The notes below the pieces were generated by a model. The model did not search any database. It was not told the DNA's origin and saw only the letters and a program-made list of their open reading frames with translations. From positions 4,650,501 to 4,714,500 of the forward strand of contig JAZARR010000074.1 of assembly GCA_037389465.1 (NCBI GenBank): DNA of 64,000 nucleotides, read 5' to 3'. Source of the stretch: Baylisascaris procyonis. Lineage: Eukaryota; Nematoda; Chromadorea; Rhabditida; Ascarididae. The position numbers and the translations under genes were made by a program. Shown piece by piece: positions 49,719-63,097 of the stretch (positions within the stretch are counted from its first letter, which is position 1; each line of letters starts with the position of its first letter).

Positions 49719-51126
49719 TCGACATATTTATTATTTTATTCGCTTTGTATGCAAAATAGATTTGAATCATTCACGTTTCGATATTTTCGTTTGCGTCCAA
49801 AACGAACATTGATTCATCCGATCCGCGTTCACTTATCTGTGACCTTATCCGATCATACGGTTACACTCGTCGCCCATTTGGACAGAATGTAGCGATCACC
49901 ATAGTTAAAATGTTCGTTGTGTTCGTTTATTTAGTTTCCCTTTTTTAGAGTAAATTATTTATTCAATAGTTCAATGTTTTGATCACGATGGGCAATTGTA
50001 CACATATGTGAAGGGAACATGAAACAGCGGCTTTCCGCATTCCAGAAGGGCGCTGAATCCTACTGAACTGCTACGAACGCTTTCAAGTGTTCGTATTTTT
50101 ACATGTTATGCCATTGAACTATGACTCGAACAACAAGAAATGAAGCTGATATAACAGCTAAAGTTTGCTTTATTACATGTCTTACGTAAATGTGAATTGT
50201 TATTCGTTGCTGTGCTTCTTATATTGCACAATATTGAAAAGAAGCGATTTGATTGTATAATACAACTGTTATAATAAAACTTTTGAAGTTTTCGAGTATT
50301 CCTGCATTCTTCTTGTTCTTTCAATTTTACATTTCATTGCAAGCGAGAAAGCATTAAAATATATTCGTACATAAAAGCCAAACATTGAAATTTTTTTTTA
50401 AACCACATTTTCATAATCTTTTTCATCGATCATTTAAATGAGATTGCAACATTTGTAAAACGTGACAACCTTTTGGAAGTTTTGTTAGAACGAAATTGTC
50501 TTTCTTTTTTTTTTAAGAATTGAAAGAAAGGAGGGACGATGAGTATGAAAGAGCATATATGTAAGTTTAGCAGTGAAATCGTGAGTTTCTTTGCAAGAGA
50601 GTGTATGTGGGTGGCATTACATGAGGCATTTGTTGTCGTCGATGTTTTTCCGGAACAGCTGTGTGTAGTTTGTTCCTTCTCGCGTACGCTATGCGATGTT
50701 GTTGTTGTTGTTTATGATTGTGGTGCCAGCATGCACCATCCAGTTGCATTTTTCGGACGGAGTTTAGCCAGCCGTGTGTCACTAAAATTGCAGCATCATT
50801 CAAATAAATTTGCATTCCACAATACGATCAAACATTGCTTTCATTTTTGCTTCGAAGAATCGCATTTGTTCGCCCTCTTTATTGAAGCATTCAAAAATTC
50901 GTCTGCGCTTTAGTGTTGCACACCACAACAACCATGCTACTATCTGCAGGCTGAAACATTCCTTTTCTATAGAACATAGTTGTTATGATAGTTTTCTTGG
51001 AGGAAATATTTGATAAGAAAGTGAAGTGATCTGAAAATATCGATGAATCGATCGTATATTATAAAATCTTCTCATTTTTGCGAATAATTCAACAAGAGGA
51101 CCAATTAAATAGAAAGAATGCAGCAT

Positions 51127-51276
51127 TGTTTTAAAAAATATCACTACTCGAAAAGTGGCAGCGAAAATGTAAAATTCGAATGCGAAACAATGAAAAGACA
51201 TCAACCTCGATGTGTTTTTGATGGGTCAATAAAATATTCGAATGACATAACTTACAAAAATGTCGTTTATCAGGTG
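51127..51276 (+). other. Exon-like segment, cysteine-containing
   Basis: Fifty codons run from an acceptor-like ATGCAG to the donor CAG/GTGAGA. The translation includes ENVKFECETMKRHQPRC and ends in YKNVVYQ, with three cysteines. Its non-repetitive composition differs from surrounding random frames. It may be one exon of a secreted protein, but no partner exon is certain. Confidence 0.3.
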
Positions 51277-53972
51277 AGAGGGATGCAAAAACGCGGTATA
51301 TCATGACAGCTCATTTGGCACGTTTCTCAATTTATTATAAATCCGCAATTTTTTAAATTTTTATTTTAATTAGAAAAAGGAGCGTTCTGAATGAAGAATA
51401 TAATACTCAAGTTTACAAACTCATTATTATATTATTTGAAAAATTTTTTTTATTCCCTTCATAAATTGCATTTCAAAAATCAACAAATTTTTTATATCCT
51501 CATAAGAAATGCGGTTTTCTCTCAGCTCTTCGCATTGCTAGTTGTAATAGATTTATGGAAAAAAGGTCTTAATGAATAAGCGGCTAAAAACGTGAACATT
51601 TCAGAAATTATTTTGTTATTTTAGAGTTGTTGTATATGCGATAATGAATCGGAATTCATTCGTGAATATCCGTTGCGATCTTTAATTAAATTATGAAACT
51701 TTTTTCTTATTTTATTTTATTTATTTATTTATTCATTTATTTTTTGAAAGCCGCTCAATTATTTAAATATTCCTTCATTTTCAAGCATTAAAATCGATAG
51801 AAAAATAAAACGAAGCAGTAACTGATACGAGAAAATGATGACAAGCAAATGAATGGCAAACGAGCAATGAGTATGCTGTACCTTGCAGTACCATGCCGAA
51901 ATTTCATGCTGCCCACATCGTGCTCTATTACTATTCGTCTATTAAAAGCGTCTAGCGACTGCATTAGAAAAAAAAAAATTTCGATAGAATTGCTCATCAA
52001 ACGCTATCCATCACACTATGTGAATATTGAGAGAAATTAAAAGTGATTATACGGCAAATATCGTAAAAATATATTTGCATAGAGTGGATATAGCCGAAAT
52101 TGAAAGTGAGAAGAATTTTTGGTAGAATAGATGTATAAAAATTATGGAGCATTTAGGAAGAACCTAAATGGCTCATTTGAAAAATTAAATTTAAATGTAG
52201 CGATGGAAAGCAAACCATTGAAACAAATAGTAAATCGTTATGCTGATTGTTTCTAGTTAATGAAATATTTTTTCCTTTTCATTACAATTTTACTATTTCA
52301 TTTCTCAAAATTTACTAGAAATGCGAATAAAGTATGAGTGAAGTGAAACGATAAAAGAATGAAATAAAATGAACAAATTTGTGAAAAAAAATAAATATTT
52401 AACAAAATGAGATACTTTGAAGTATAAATGACCGATATGAAATGATCTAATATAAAATTCACAAAGAGTAAAAGCCATTCGCATAAAAGATAATGGATGA
52501 CGATTAAAACAAGAAGAGGATCATTAACTTGAGGAGATTATGTGCAGTGAAGAAATTTTGGAGTATAAAATGTCAGCAAAATAGCTTCAAATTTATTATA
52601 AATCAAAATTCAAACTGTACAAAAATATGCTCTCAGATTTTTTGCCCGTCCTCTAATGTATACTCGTAAAATTTCCCTCTAAGACTTGAGCTTATTGAAT
52701 CGAATATACATCCCATTTCCAATTTCGCTTATTCTGAAAACTTGCACTCGTGAAACACGTAATAGCCAGGTCATATCTGCACCTATGCAAGTATATCTTT
52801 GTATATGTGTGCGCATTTTGGTGGTTATATCCGTTGCTATGATACAATCTCTGCCATGTGATTGTTTGTATCAATTTTGAAACTGGTCAAATACTAGATA
52901 TTCGAAGGTTCGCTAAGAAGCGCTCAAATATGTCTAAAAATTTGCATACACCTGGCAACCATGTTTTATTTGCATCATAATAATAGGTCTTTCATAGGGG
53001 ATTTACATGAGCGATCATCTTAGTTAAGATTCGAACAATTTATTAATTGTGATACTGGCGAATCTTGTAGTTCTTTGAATGCAGCATTCGAAAAAAAGGA
53101 TAGTAGACTGACCTTCAAAGAAAGTTAGTTGTCCAACTCAACTATAAGCATCACATTGTTATTTCCAACTTTATCACTCAATTTTTCAATTTTTCATTCA
53201 ACTTATAGATGATGAAATTTTTTGTTTCCCAATCGATAGCCATCTTCAGCATAGTAAATAAATAATAATGATTATTTCTATCAGCTCTTTTTACTATATA
53301 TGAACGATTAAACGTATTAGAAATGAGCAAAAAAAATTGTGTCACATAAAATCAAACAAAAATGAGGATTTTCATCACTCAACATATCGAATGTTTTTCT
53401 AAAATAAATGTGAAATCGTTCAGTCATGCACCAATTGCTCCCATCATCGAACAGATTACCTTAGTGAAAGAGCATCGATACAATTTTTATCGTCAAATAG
53501 ATTAGAAGATTCGCTTTTTTTTAAGTACTTTTCGTTTTCTTTTACGATAGAAGATCGATAGAGTTTGTAAAATTTGTTTCGACGAGTTGCGCTTTATATG
53601 AAGCGAATTTCTTGATTGTTGCTTCCATAGTGGGAGCATTGAAAACATCCAAATAGTATCACAACAAATATGCGCAACTTGCAAGTTAAAAAACTACCTT
53701 TATTTGCTGATGCTTTCTTTCTTATTTCTCATACAATCGGATAACCACTACTTTTTATGTTTTCATGCTTATAATCCACATATATATTAGCTTTAGTAAA
53801 TGTTGCTCTCCTTGTAGTGCCGATTGATCTACTTATATAGTTGCTTGCAATCTACTATATCTGCGAATATATTTAATTAGCATTCTTTTGCACGGTTGGT
53901 CGCTCTACTGCAAGCTTACGCATTTGTAGTAATTTTATCATGCATGCATCACTTCATGCAACAATAACAACG

Positions 53973-54058
53973 TATTGTCAGCTAGCAAATGAACTCCCTT
54001 ATAAGCCGAATGAAATTTGCATAACGAAGGATTGTGCATTCGAAAGTGGAGAAAAAAG
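53973..54058 (+). other. Exon-like segment, cysteine-containing
   Basis: From acceptor TATTGTCAG to a donor GTAAAA. It encodes LANELPYKPNEICITKDCAF and a further Ser/Lys-rich stretch. The C-x4-C spacing recalls extracellular domains such as the N-terminal part of M13 peptidases, but the match is weak. Its start phase is compatible with the segment ending at 51276. Confidence 0.25.
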
Positions 54059-54606
54059 CACATCTTGTAAAACCGTAAAGCGTATATCTCTGGCCAAGTT
54101 CACGTTTGCTATTTTTGGCTAATTCCGACTAGTGGTATAAAATTACTAAGGCGGTAATAAAAATTTGACAAATTTAGAATTTTTTAACTGCGACATTTAG
54201 CAAATTTTTCTACAGATTGAAATCACAGTTGTGAAAATTTAAATCCAGGATATATAAAAAGCGTATTTTGGTCTTTTCAAGCATGTCAAAATGCATCTTC
54301 AGGGAATCTGAGATCAATTCATTAGTATGCTGCGCAATTATTTTGTATATACTAAACACCAATAGGTTGTCATACGTTCCCTACAAGGGTTACATATCAA
54401 TAACTTCTTCAAATGATTCTATGCAAAGAGTATCCCTGAAGCAGTGAGCAGTAAACCGCAAATCGGATCACAACTGCTCGGATATCAATGCATTAAATCT
54501 GTGGAGTCTAGCACTTTTGTATCAACATGTTTGATATTCTTTGAGATATATCAAAGCTAATACCTTTTTAAGATTAACAGTAATATAGATAAGATTTTTT
54601 GCGTAG

Positions 54607-54734
54607 TTAAAGGTCATTAGAAGCTTCTTGAATGTACAAACATTCAACAACTTGAAATTTATCAAATTCTCGCCAATTAATGCAAGAGTCACATGTCACC
54701 TCGAAATTATTGCTAATATACGACCGTTCGTCGA
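54607..54734 (-). other. Exon-like segment ending in a stop, minus strand
   Basis: A strong acceptor (TGTTTTCTCAG) leads into 42 codons on the minus strand that end at a TAA. The translation includes SNNFEVTCDSCINWREFDKF and VVECLYIQEASNDL, with three cysteines. It has the look of a terminal exon. No upstream exon was identified with confidence, and the family is not recognised. Confidence 0.35.
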
Positions 54735-57450
54735 CTGAGAAAACATTGCACATAAGTTGGCTGCAAGTAGTAGAATATATAATGATACAGGCCAGTATAT
54801 ATGATACATCTAAATACTTGTGGTATACCTTGCTTTTTAAAGAGTTCACTTAAAAGCATAGTGGCTATTGCTCCAACAAGATCGCACCTCAAGATCAACT
54901 CCTCACCTTGACGTCCGCTTCCGTATAGCGTCTCTGTCCTCGCTAAGGTATTGCTAATTCTAAGGCATCATCTACATCATTGTTCTTATGTGTTTATTTA
55001 TTGCTTGATATCTCCCTCTCTTCCATCCTCTCTATCTAGTTGTAATAACGATCAGCTTCTGCGCCGATTTCAAGCAGCTATTAGCATGTCGGCGTGTTGT
55101 TTGTGTGGCGTGAATTTTGGTGTCGGTCATTCGATGGCACGGACGTGTGCCTGATGCCGCCAGCCGCACATAGGCAGCCGATCCGAACACTTTTCAAATG
55201 ATGTATCAAAAGCCGCTTGGTTGATTTTTCTTCGTACGCTCTTCTCTGTTTCCAATTTTTCCCTCCATCGCCGTTCAATTCTTTCTTCTTGCCACCCCGT
55301 TTAGATTTATCGCTTTACAAAGCACTTTAAATAAAACAAAAAAAAGAAACTAAAGAATTCGTTTGTCAACGTGTAAAATACAACGAATTACAAATTGCAA
55401 ACTCTCAAATGTATGTGGTGTTCAATATTCAACCAAATTCTCCCACTTATTGTTTACTGATTGCAATGATTGATAAATGCCAAGTAAACATTCTTTATGC
55501 ATTGCAATTAGGAAGGTATTCTGCTTCGAAGCACTTGCAGTATGACCTAATCAACGGATTTATTTGGAAAACACGACAAAATTGATTGCAACCTCTGATC
55601 AAAGCTCCGATATTTTGATGACCGCACAGCAAACGACTGGTTTTGATCTAAGACGATAGAAGAGAAGTGGAGGATTTCAAGAGAAGGGCTGGAGAAGATG
55701 AAGGTGGAGATTGCTCTCTCTATTCATTCGCAAGTTGGCTGCCACAGTGGCTCATGAACTTATGATATTTATACTGCTGGAGTTAGGTTATATTGCTTTG
55801 CATTCAACTTTGATTTCTGTGTCATTAAGTTTTAAAGTGTTTTTAAGGTGCTGAATGTATGGGCAAACGGTTCCAGCGGGTAAAATGCAAAATCGCATAT
55901 TCTTCCAACTTTTTTTGGGTATGATGCTATGCTCTTCATCGATTAATTCACCTACAATCTGAAACGAAAACGGCTAAAAAGCTTTTATCAAATAGAGTTT
56001 CAAATCTATCAACCAGACTATCCAACCAATTTATGATTATTAGAAGAAATTTATTGAAATAATCACTTCAATGAAATTATCTCTTATTGGGGACTGATCT
56101 AAATTATCGAGAAGGCAGAAAGAAAAAAGATTTCATTGTAAAGCGATAATTAATCTCAAATGAAAAACTTGCGTTTGGTTAATCCATTAATAACCATTAT
56201 ACAGTACTCAAAGCATTTTATTGATGAAGAAATGCTTAATTCAACCATAGAGTTGACAAATCATGCGCTTTTTCGTGCAATCTTGCGATCCTCATATGTT
56301 ATATTCAACTGGGCCATCATCTTATATCATAAACTAAAGTTTTCTAATAGGTTTTTGAAATTTATTATGCAATCAAAAAATCAAGCAATTTTCAAATTTT
56401 GCATATTCATCATGTAGCTTTCTTTATTTGCTTATAATTTATCGAAACGAGAGTGAAATTAAATCGGCAAGTTCATCATAAGAGAAAAATTTAGCCGAAA
56501 AATTTCATCACACAATTTTTTTTTCAAAAAAAAAACGCTATGAAACGGATGGACGAATAAACCAACATGCGAACATATAATACATAAGTCTAGAGTGACG
56601 TCATCAATTTAGCTTCAATTTGAAGGAAAGAAAACAATAGTAAATTCATTTTTTTCGTCCACATATTTATTAAATAATTTTTCAATTTCTTATTTCGCAA
56701 TAAATAAGAGTATTTTCTATGGTACTATGAAAGTATGCTGCTAATTTTTAATTATATTTTTCTGCTTCCCTGAATGACGGTCATTATGCTCTACTTTCGA
56801 TTATCATATTTCAAATATATGAGGAAACATACTTATCTCTCTCAAAAAAAGTTTTATTCGTAGAGAAAATGACGGCAAAAACTTTCATTCCTATCTGAAA
56901 GTGCGTCGATTTTAAGTTGATATAACGTTTGGTGCGTATATGCTTTCGAATTCGTTTCAACATTAAAGCTGTATAACATTAAGGGGTTACGGTAATATGA
57001 TCACAACCGTATGTAAATGCAATCTTTGCGGCTATTGGAAGAAAGCTTTTATACGTAAAGATAGTGCAAATATTTTGTGAGAATGAAGCAAAAAAAAAAA
57101 AAACGATCGACGTTATGTCTCTAAATGTTTTGAGTTAAGATGAATGATTCGTAATCGAACAATATATACAACGATGAACGCAACAACAAACCGATTGATT
57201 CATATTGAAGAGCGTAAAAATTCATTCACCAAATACGATATGTTTTGTGAGCATTCGAAATGCCATATTTTGAAAGGTAAAATATGATTGTGGCGATAAT
57301 TTTAGATATATATGATAGAAAATTTAGCGTCCCATTACCAACATTGTTTTTTGCTCGCTCGCCAATATATCGTCGCATTAATATTCCTCTCAATAAAGCA
57401 TCCGACAACCTAATATTGTAGTGTTAATATTAAATGGTTGATGATCTCTT

Positions 57451-57645
57451 TCACTCATTCATGCGTATCAATAGTTCATTCAAATGTGCATTTGATGGAT
57501 TGTGATAATTAATGCGAAACTTGAATTGATCACGTAATAATGAATAAAAATCTCTGAGATTATATGCTTGAAATGTGCTAAATTTTAACTCTCTCTTTTT
57601 CGCTAAATCAAATGAACTCTCACAATCGTTTAATCCCGCTCTCAC
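57451..57645 (-). other. Exon-like segment ending in a stop, minus strand
   Basis: After an acceptor-like TATTTCGCAG the minus strand is open for 64 codons to TGA. The translation is mixed and charged, including LKFSTFQAYNLRDFYSLLRD and NPSNAHLNELLIRMNE. It is the best coding-like stretch in this part of the window. The same CAG/GTGAG border could also be read as a donor. No family recognised. Confidence 0.35.
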
Positions 57646-60600
57646 CTGCGAAATAATCGGTTATTGAATATTAACACCCATGGATGATTCAAATACGTTT
57701 CATTCCATGCCATCACTCAATGATTCCTTACCATACAATCATACCGTACCGTATACAGCGAAATGACTAAGCAGCTAAAGATGAATTTATGGCTGATAGA
57801 GATAGATACCCGTTTAGATAAGCAAAAAAATAGAGCCAGCAGTACAAGCAGCAATATAAGATGATATCGAAAGTACGCAAAGTTTTTACACTAGAATAAC
57901 GCCATCATACATTTGGAAATGCCGTCAAATATTGCATAAAAGCTTATTTTTTTGCATTTCGTTTCTTTAAGCTATGAACATTGACTAGCCACGTTTTCTG
58001 ATTATTTTAAAATGTGCTAATTAACATTTAGAGATTCTATCATTCAACTTTTGGGCATATCTTGATATATTCTTTGAAAAAAAAAATTTTTTTTACGCGA
58101 TCCCTGAAATAGCCACTCAATTGAGGAGCAAAATTTAAAAACTCAACTATTTTTGAAATACTCTTCACAGCGAGTTTGCTTGAAATGCTTTACCTTATGT
58201 AGTTCTCGGAATATTTTTGCAAATAAATAACACTATAGCGCAATAAGGAACCGAACAGGTCGAAATAGTGCATTCGTTTAATAAAGAAGAATCGGACAGG
58301 TCGAAATAGTTTCGATTAAATTCTGAACCAACGGGCGTTCATCATGATAATATTTACAGATATTCTTTTAAACGTGAAGTTTGTAAAATTGAAAATTATA
58401 TGCTGAATGAAAAAAAAAATACAAATAAAACTAGTTAGAAAGAGAGAGAAGTATGCAAAAGTATCACACTCCTAGAATCTTTTAAACTTAAAAATTCATT
58501 TCATTGGTGATTCTGGCTGAATGGATTTTGTTATCAAGTGCGCAAAACATAACTCTTCTCTCTCGAGCTTCTTTTATCGTCGTAATAAAAAGGCTCTTCT
58601 TTGACTCCATGCTCGTTTGAATGACTCCGATTATAAAAAAACAGAGAAATTGAAATGAATAACGACCCGAGAAAAAATTTTTGTCTGAGACGGTCCCAAA
58701 GACAAGCATCAATAAAATAAGACACGACGCGTATACGTGCTTCTGCGTGGCTCTTTGCGTAGAAGGGTGTATAAGCAATAGCAGAGTGATGTCTACAATA
58801 CGAAGGAGGCGATGAAGAGTATATACGATATTTTGAGATGCTTTTAGGCATTACGTAGCGTTATGTAGATCAATGTGAACACTTAGGATACGTTATAGTA
58901 TACAATCGTTTATTTTTTTTTTTTTTGAACGCTACTGATTGTTATGCTTTCAAATAATGATACCCGCGGGAAATTATCGATGACAAATATCGCAGAGGGA
59001 AAAATTGCCTTTTTTTAATGGGAAGCATCTAAATAATACTAATGGAAACATAAGCCGTCCACTATGATAGGTTCGAATATTTGATCTTCATTTTCACTTC
59101 AGTATTAAACTTAGAAATGAATTAACATCAATATTCTATTCGTTATTATCGCAAAAAGCAGTGAAAAATATAGCGAAGAATTTTAGATGCAATTTTTCAG
59201 CGTTTCGCGGGGAAAAATTCAAAATTTCAAAGAAAACATATTTTTTTTTAAAAAGCTTTAAAATATTATCGTTGTGCTAAAAGTTGGCTTTCTAGGCTGT
59301 ATTTAGTTTTCATTAGTGCTTTGATTAGAACACTCAGGAATGACGATTGATATGCGATGGGAAAGTCAAAAGTTAAATATTCATGATGTTAATATTAGTA
59401 GATTAAATTCTAAGACGCTCGACGTGAGAACAACTTTCACAATTTTATGATCTAGTGCTGTTTTTATTTAATGTGAATAAGCTTTATAATAAAAAAAACA
59501 CAAAATACTATTTCCTCCCTAATTTAGATAATTTGCGATATATTTTGCGCAAAGAAATGAAAAATTTCAACAAAAAAAAGAGAATATTCTGCAGAATTAC
59601 ACATAGAGCAGACATATATATATATGGCGCATAATTATGATCCATTTATTGCCTTAATGATTCAAACTACAGCATCAGAAAATAGGCAAAATAATTTCCG
59701 GGAGAATATTCATTCCTGAAAATTGTTATTGATGAGAGGTACCAATGCCAAGTAGAAAGTCGACTTGTGGTCAGTCATTAGCTATAGCTATTGATCACAT
59801 CTATATATTGCTTTCATGAGAAATCTTAGTAAATCTGATCGTCAAATGTCCATCCCTCTAAATGCAATCGCTAGAGGAAATGATCGAAGCAAATATCGTT
59901 TACAGCATTTAACACCACATTAGGTTATATGAGGGCAATTAGGGCAATTCTTCTTCGAGATTTCTGTTGCTGAGAGGATGTGCTGCTCATAATAAAATGT
60001 TCAATGAATGTAACCAGCTATTGCGCATATTACAAGGCCGATGAAACAATCTTGAAAGCCGAATTGCGAAAAGAGAGAGTTGATATTCCGTCATCAATAG
60101 TTGGTGGTAATGCCATCGATTCGCATTGACCCAATTCTCGATCGTTATGACGTTGCTATCACTTCTATCATTTTCATATCCACTAAAGTGGGTTTATTGC
60201 TTCGATATTTTATTATTCATTCATTTTTTTCTATTGTTATAATTTGCATATTCTAAAATAGGGGATCAGATGGCGTTTAAGACATATAGCCTCTTCTACA
60301 AGATAAAACCTCAATTTGTAATGTGCTGTACTTTCTTCTCTTCTCTCTTACTAGTTTCTTAAATAGTTCTCTTCGTTCTTCTGATAGTTCTAGCCATGAA
60401 TTATGGGAAATTTTCAAAAAAGAGTTCATTGTTGTGGTTTCAGCGTTGCTGCTAATTTAAGCCGTATTTAATAATAAACTTTTAGCTGCAACACAAAACA
60501 GATTGTCGGTATTCCGAAAGGTTGGAACGATATGAATCCTCAGCATACGATGGTCTACCTTTTAGTATTTAGGAGAGAGAGAGAGAGACGACATAGCATA

Positions 60601-61143
60601 TTAAATATCTAGGAGTGAAAGCAGAAACAAAAGATAATTACGGCCATTTATTATGGTCAGTCGCTTTCAATAGCAATCATATTTCTTTGTTTCGTTGTTG
60701 ACTTTTCAAATTCGCTGATCATAAATCAACAGCTAATTGGAACAAGATTATTTGCGCCATCCATCTGGTTCTCGTATTGAAAGAGACATCGAAATGATGA
60801 GCTTTCCGAGCGCGAAATGCCAACTTTTTATATAGCCAATAAAAACAAATCGACAAGAGTACCAAATGATACTCTTAATTCTATAAGTTAATTTTCCTCT
60901 CATCAGTGGCCTAAACTAAAGAATTATGGCAGAAGTTATGCATAATCCCACTCATCGATATATAATTTTTTCTCATTTAGGGCAGCATAAAACATACAAA
61001 AACAATTCCGATCTATTCTATCATAAATTAAAAAATTCTCACTCAACAAACATCTGAATCTAGAGGGAGAAAAAAAAGCATGAAAATTTGATTCGAAATT
61101 TGAAAAGTATTTCATTAAAGTGAGAAATGAAAATAGAATATAG

Positions 61144-62250
61144 CCTCAGTTGTTTGCTACTCCTAAGCTGCATGAAAATCCCTACAAGTTTATTTATATA
61201 GCTAGAGCCAATAAAAGTTTGCTTGAATCCTTATCTTGTATGCTACACCGCATTTAATAATTTCTTAAAAACCACCTGCGTAATTATTGCAATATTGTAG
61301 ATCAAAGAATCGACATTAGTTATTATTGGGTGTAAAGAATTCGTATGACGTTTTCGATCTAACTAATAAATATAGTAAACTTATAAAAACTAATAGCTAA
61401 TAAATATAGAAACGGTTTTGGCTGATAATTTCTCCACTTTGTTTACGGCATTACCTCACGATGTTCTCATTGGTGCAATGGATTATTTAACACACATGTG
61501 CTTTGAAAATTCAAAAAAAATCTACCACAAAGTATGTGGTAATAGAACTTTGTTTTACACTGACAATTACGAGTTCAACGGGCATTATCTTGCTTTGGAC
61601 AGGAAATAATTAAATTTATAGCTTGTGAAAATTATATTATTTTTGCTGGGTTCATTTGTAGACAAACTTAAGGGTGCCCATGGGAGAAAATGCGACTCCC
61701 GATATAGCTGATCTCATCTTGTGCATTATGGAATATAAATATGCCAAAATTTCACGTTTTAACGCTATTTATTGTAGGTACGTCGATGAGCTTCTTATAT
61801 TCAACATCGAACAATTTCAGTGCATTGCTAAATTAATTCATGGAGACTCACTACACATTAAGGTTACATACGAGGGCAACACAACTAATTTTATGGTGAT
61901 GAATGAAACGATAATATGTAATGAACCAAAGTATTTGTGAATAATGAAGAGCGATGATGAAACACTCATATTGAAGCCGAATATTATCAAGCATCCAATT
62001 CCCTTTAAAACTATTGGATGTAACTCATCATAAAACTAACACATATGAAAATTCGCAATTTCCCTTTCTTGAATTCGATAAATATCTCCTCATTTTCGGA
62101 GATAAGACCATTGAGAGCAAAAAAAAAAAAATCTGGCAATCAATAGTTTCGTTATTTATCGGGATGGTAATCCAGGCATAAAAGATCCCATGAGATTTTT
62201 TTCCACGCAATCAAAAGTGATATGTGATCTCCTTGAGCATCAAAAAATGC
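61144..62250 (+). pseudogene. Decayed reverse transcriptase of a retroelement
   Basis: Conserved RT blocks occur in order but in three frames with several stops. 61150-61360 carries PKLHENPYKF and later residues recalling the conserved fingers. 61418-61609 carries FSTLFTALPHD, the palm motif A region. 61665-61940 carries PMGENATPDIADL (motif B) followed by CRYVDELLIF, where the catalytic YVDD is YVDE. A further remnant with SQFPFLEF lies near 62050. Two frame changes, at least three stops and the D-to-E change show it is dead. The block style fits Penelope-like or related non-LTR enzymes; I could not fix the class. No LTRs or integrase were seen. Confidence 0.75.
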
Positions 62251-63097
62251 GGTAATAATCTCTTGTCACTCTGAAATCACAGATAGCTTTCGTTGGCAAA
62301 AGAATGCGGAAAGCACTCTTTGTTGGTGATTTATTTCGGGTTTAAATCTAGAGGGCTGCAGAAGTTCAATGTGGCAAATGTCACTGAAATTGGTTTCAAA
62401 ACTTTATATGATTTCAACTGCCGAGATTAATATGATAGCAGCGATTAAACTAAAATGGTTATATGCGAAATTTATGATACAAATATTACGAACTAAGAGC
62501 AATTCGAGTGCGAAATTGCAATTGTACATTGGATAATGTGTTTGTTTACATGCAATTCGCATATGCAATGAAAGCCGAAAATGTGCTAAATAACGTCGAT
62601 GCTAGGATAGCGTGCTTAATGCAAATACGTTGCAATATTCTTTGCCCACACTAACAACTCTTTTTGATCGTTGACCTCGTCGTGCGCTAAAATTGCGTCA
62701 GCTTTGATCCCTTTACTTTTGATTACTTCATTTCTATTATGCTTTATGTTTTAAATATCTCAACAATTACATAGAATTAGAAAATTTCTTGGTATCTAAA
62801 AAGGAATCAAGAAAAATTTGAAACCTTTTATTCATATTCATGAGTAATACCTCACTTCTTGAAGATTCGCTTATCTTGGCAATGCTTGCAACATTGCAAC
62901 TGGTGGATATGAATGATCTATGCAGAAAAAAAAACATAAATGGTGAACAACATTGCGTTAAATTTAGCGAAGATTTGAGCGTTTTTTTTGAATTCTGAAG
63001 TGAAATTTCCTGTCCATACGATTTTTTGCTTTGGCTAAATCTGTTGCAAAGAAATCACAGAGAAATCTCAAAGCATTTTTTTGCGAGAATTACGCTT
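62251..63097. other. AT-rich spacer
   Basis: No exon, repeat or RNA gene is visible. Parts may be further remnants of the retroelement to the left. Confidence 0.5.

Larger units (their letters stand above)
49719..61143. other. Long AT-rich region, largely without recognised genes
   Basis: The CSN-4 3' flank is followed by about 11 kb in which no gene could be assembled. Four isolated exon-like segments are listed separately (51127-51276 plus, 53973-54058 plus, 54607-54734 minus, 57451-57645 minus). A 124-codon frame at 50539-50913 has low-complexity, non-conserved translation and is not called. A perfect TGACGTCA lies at 56596-56603 and a GA run at 60571-60588. Confidence 0.45.

Noticed and set aside
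50539..50913. 124-codon plus-strand frame downstream of CSN-4
   Set aside because: Biased, unfamiliar translation with a competing minus frame; near its start a GTAAGT makes even the first codons ambiguous.
58488..58851. Two overlapping minus-strand frames of about 100 codons
   Set aside because: Neither resembles a known family and they compete in different frames; probably chance in less AT-rich DNA.
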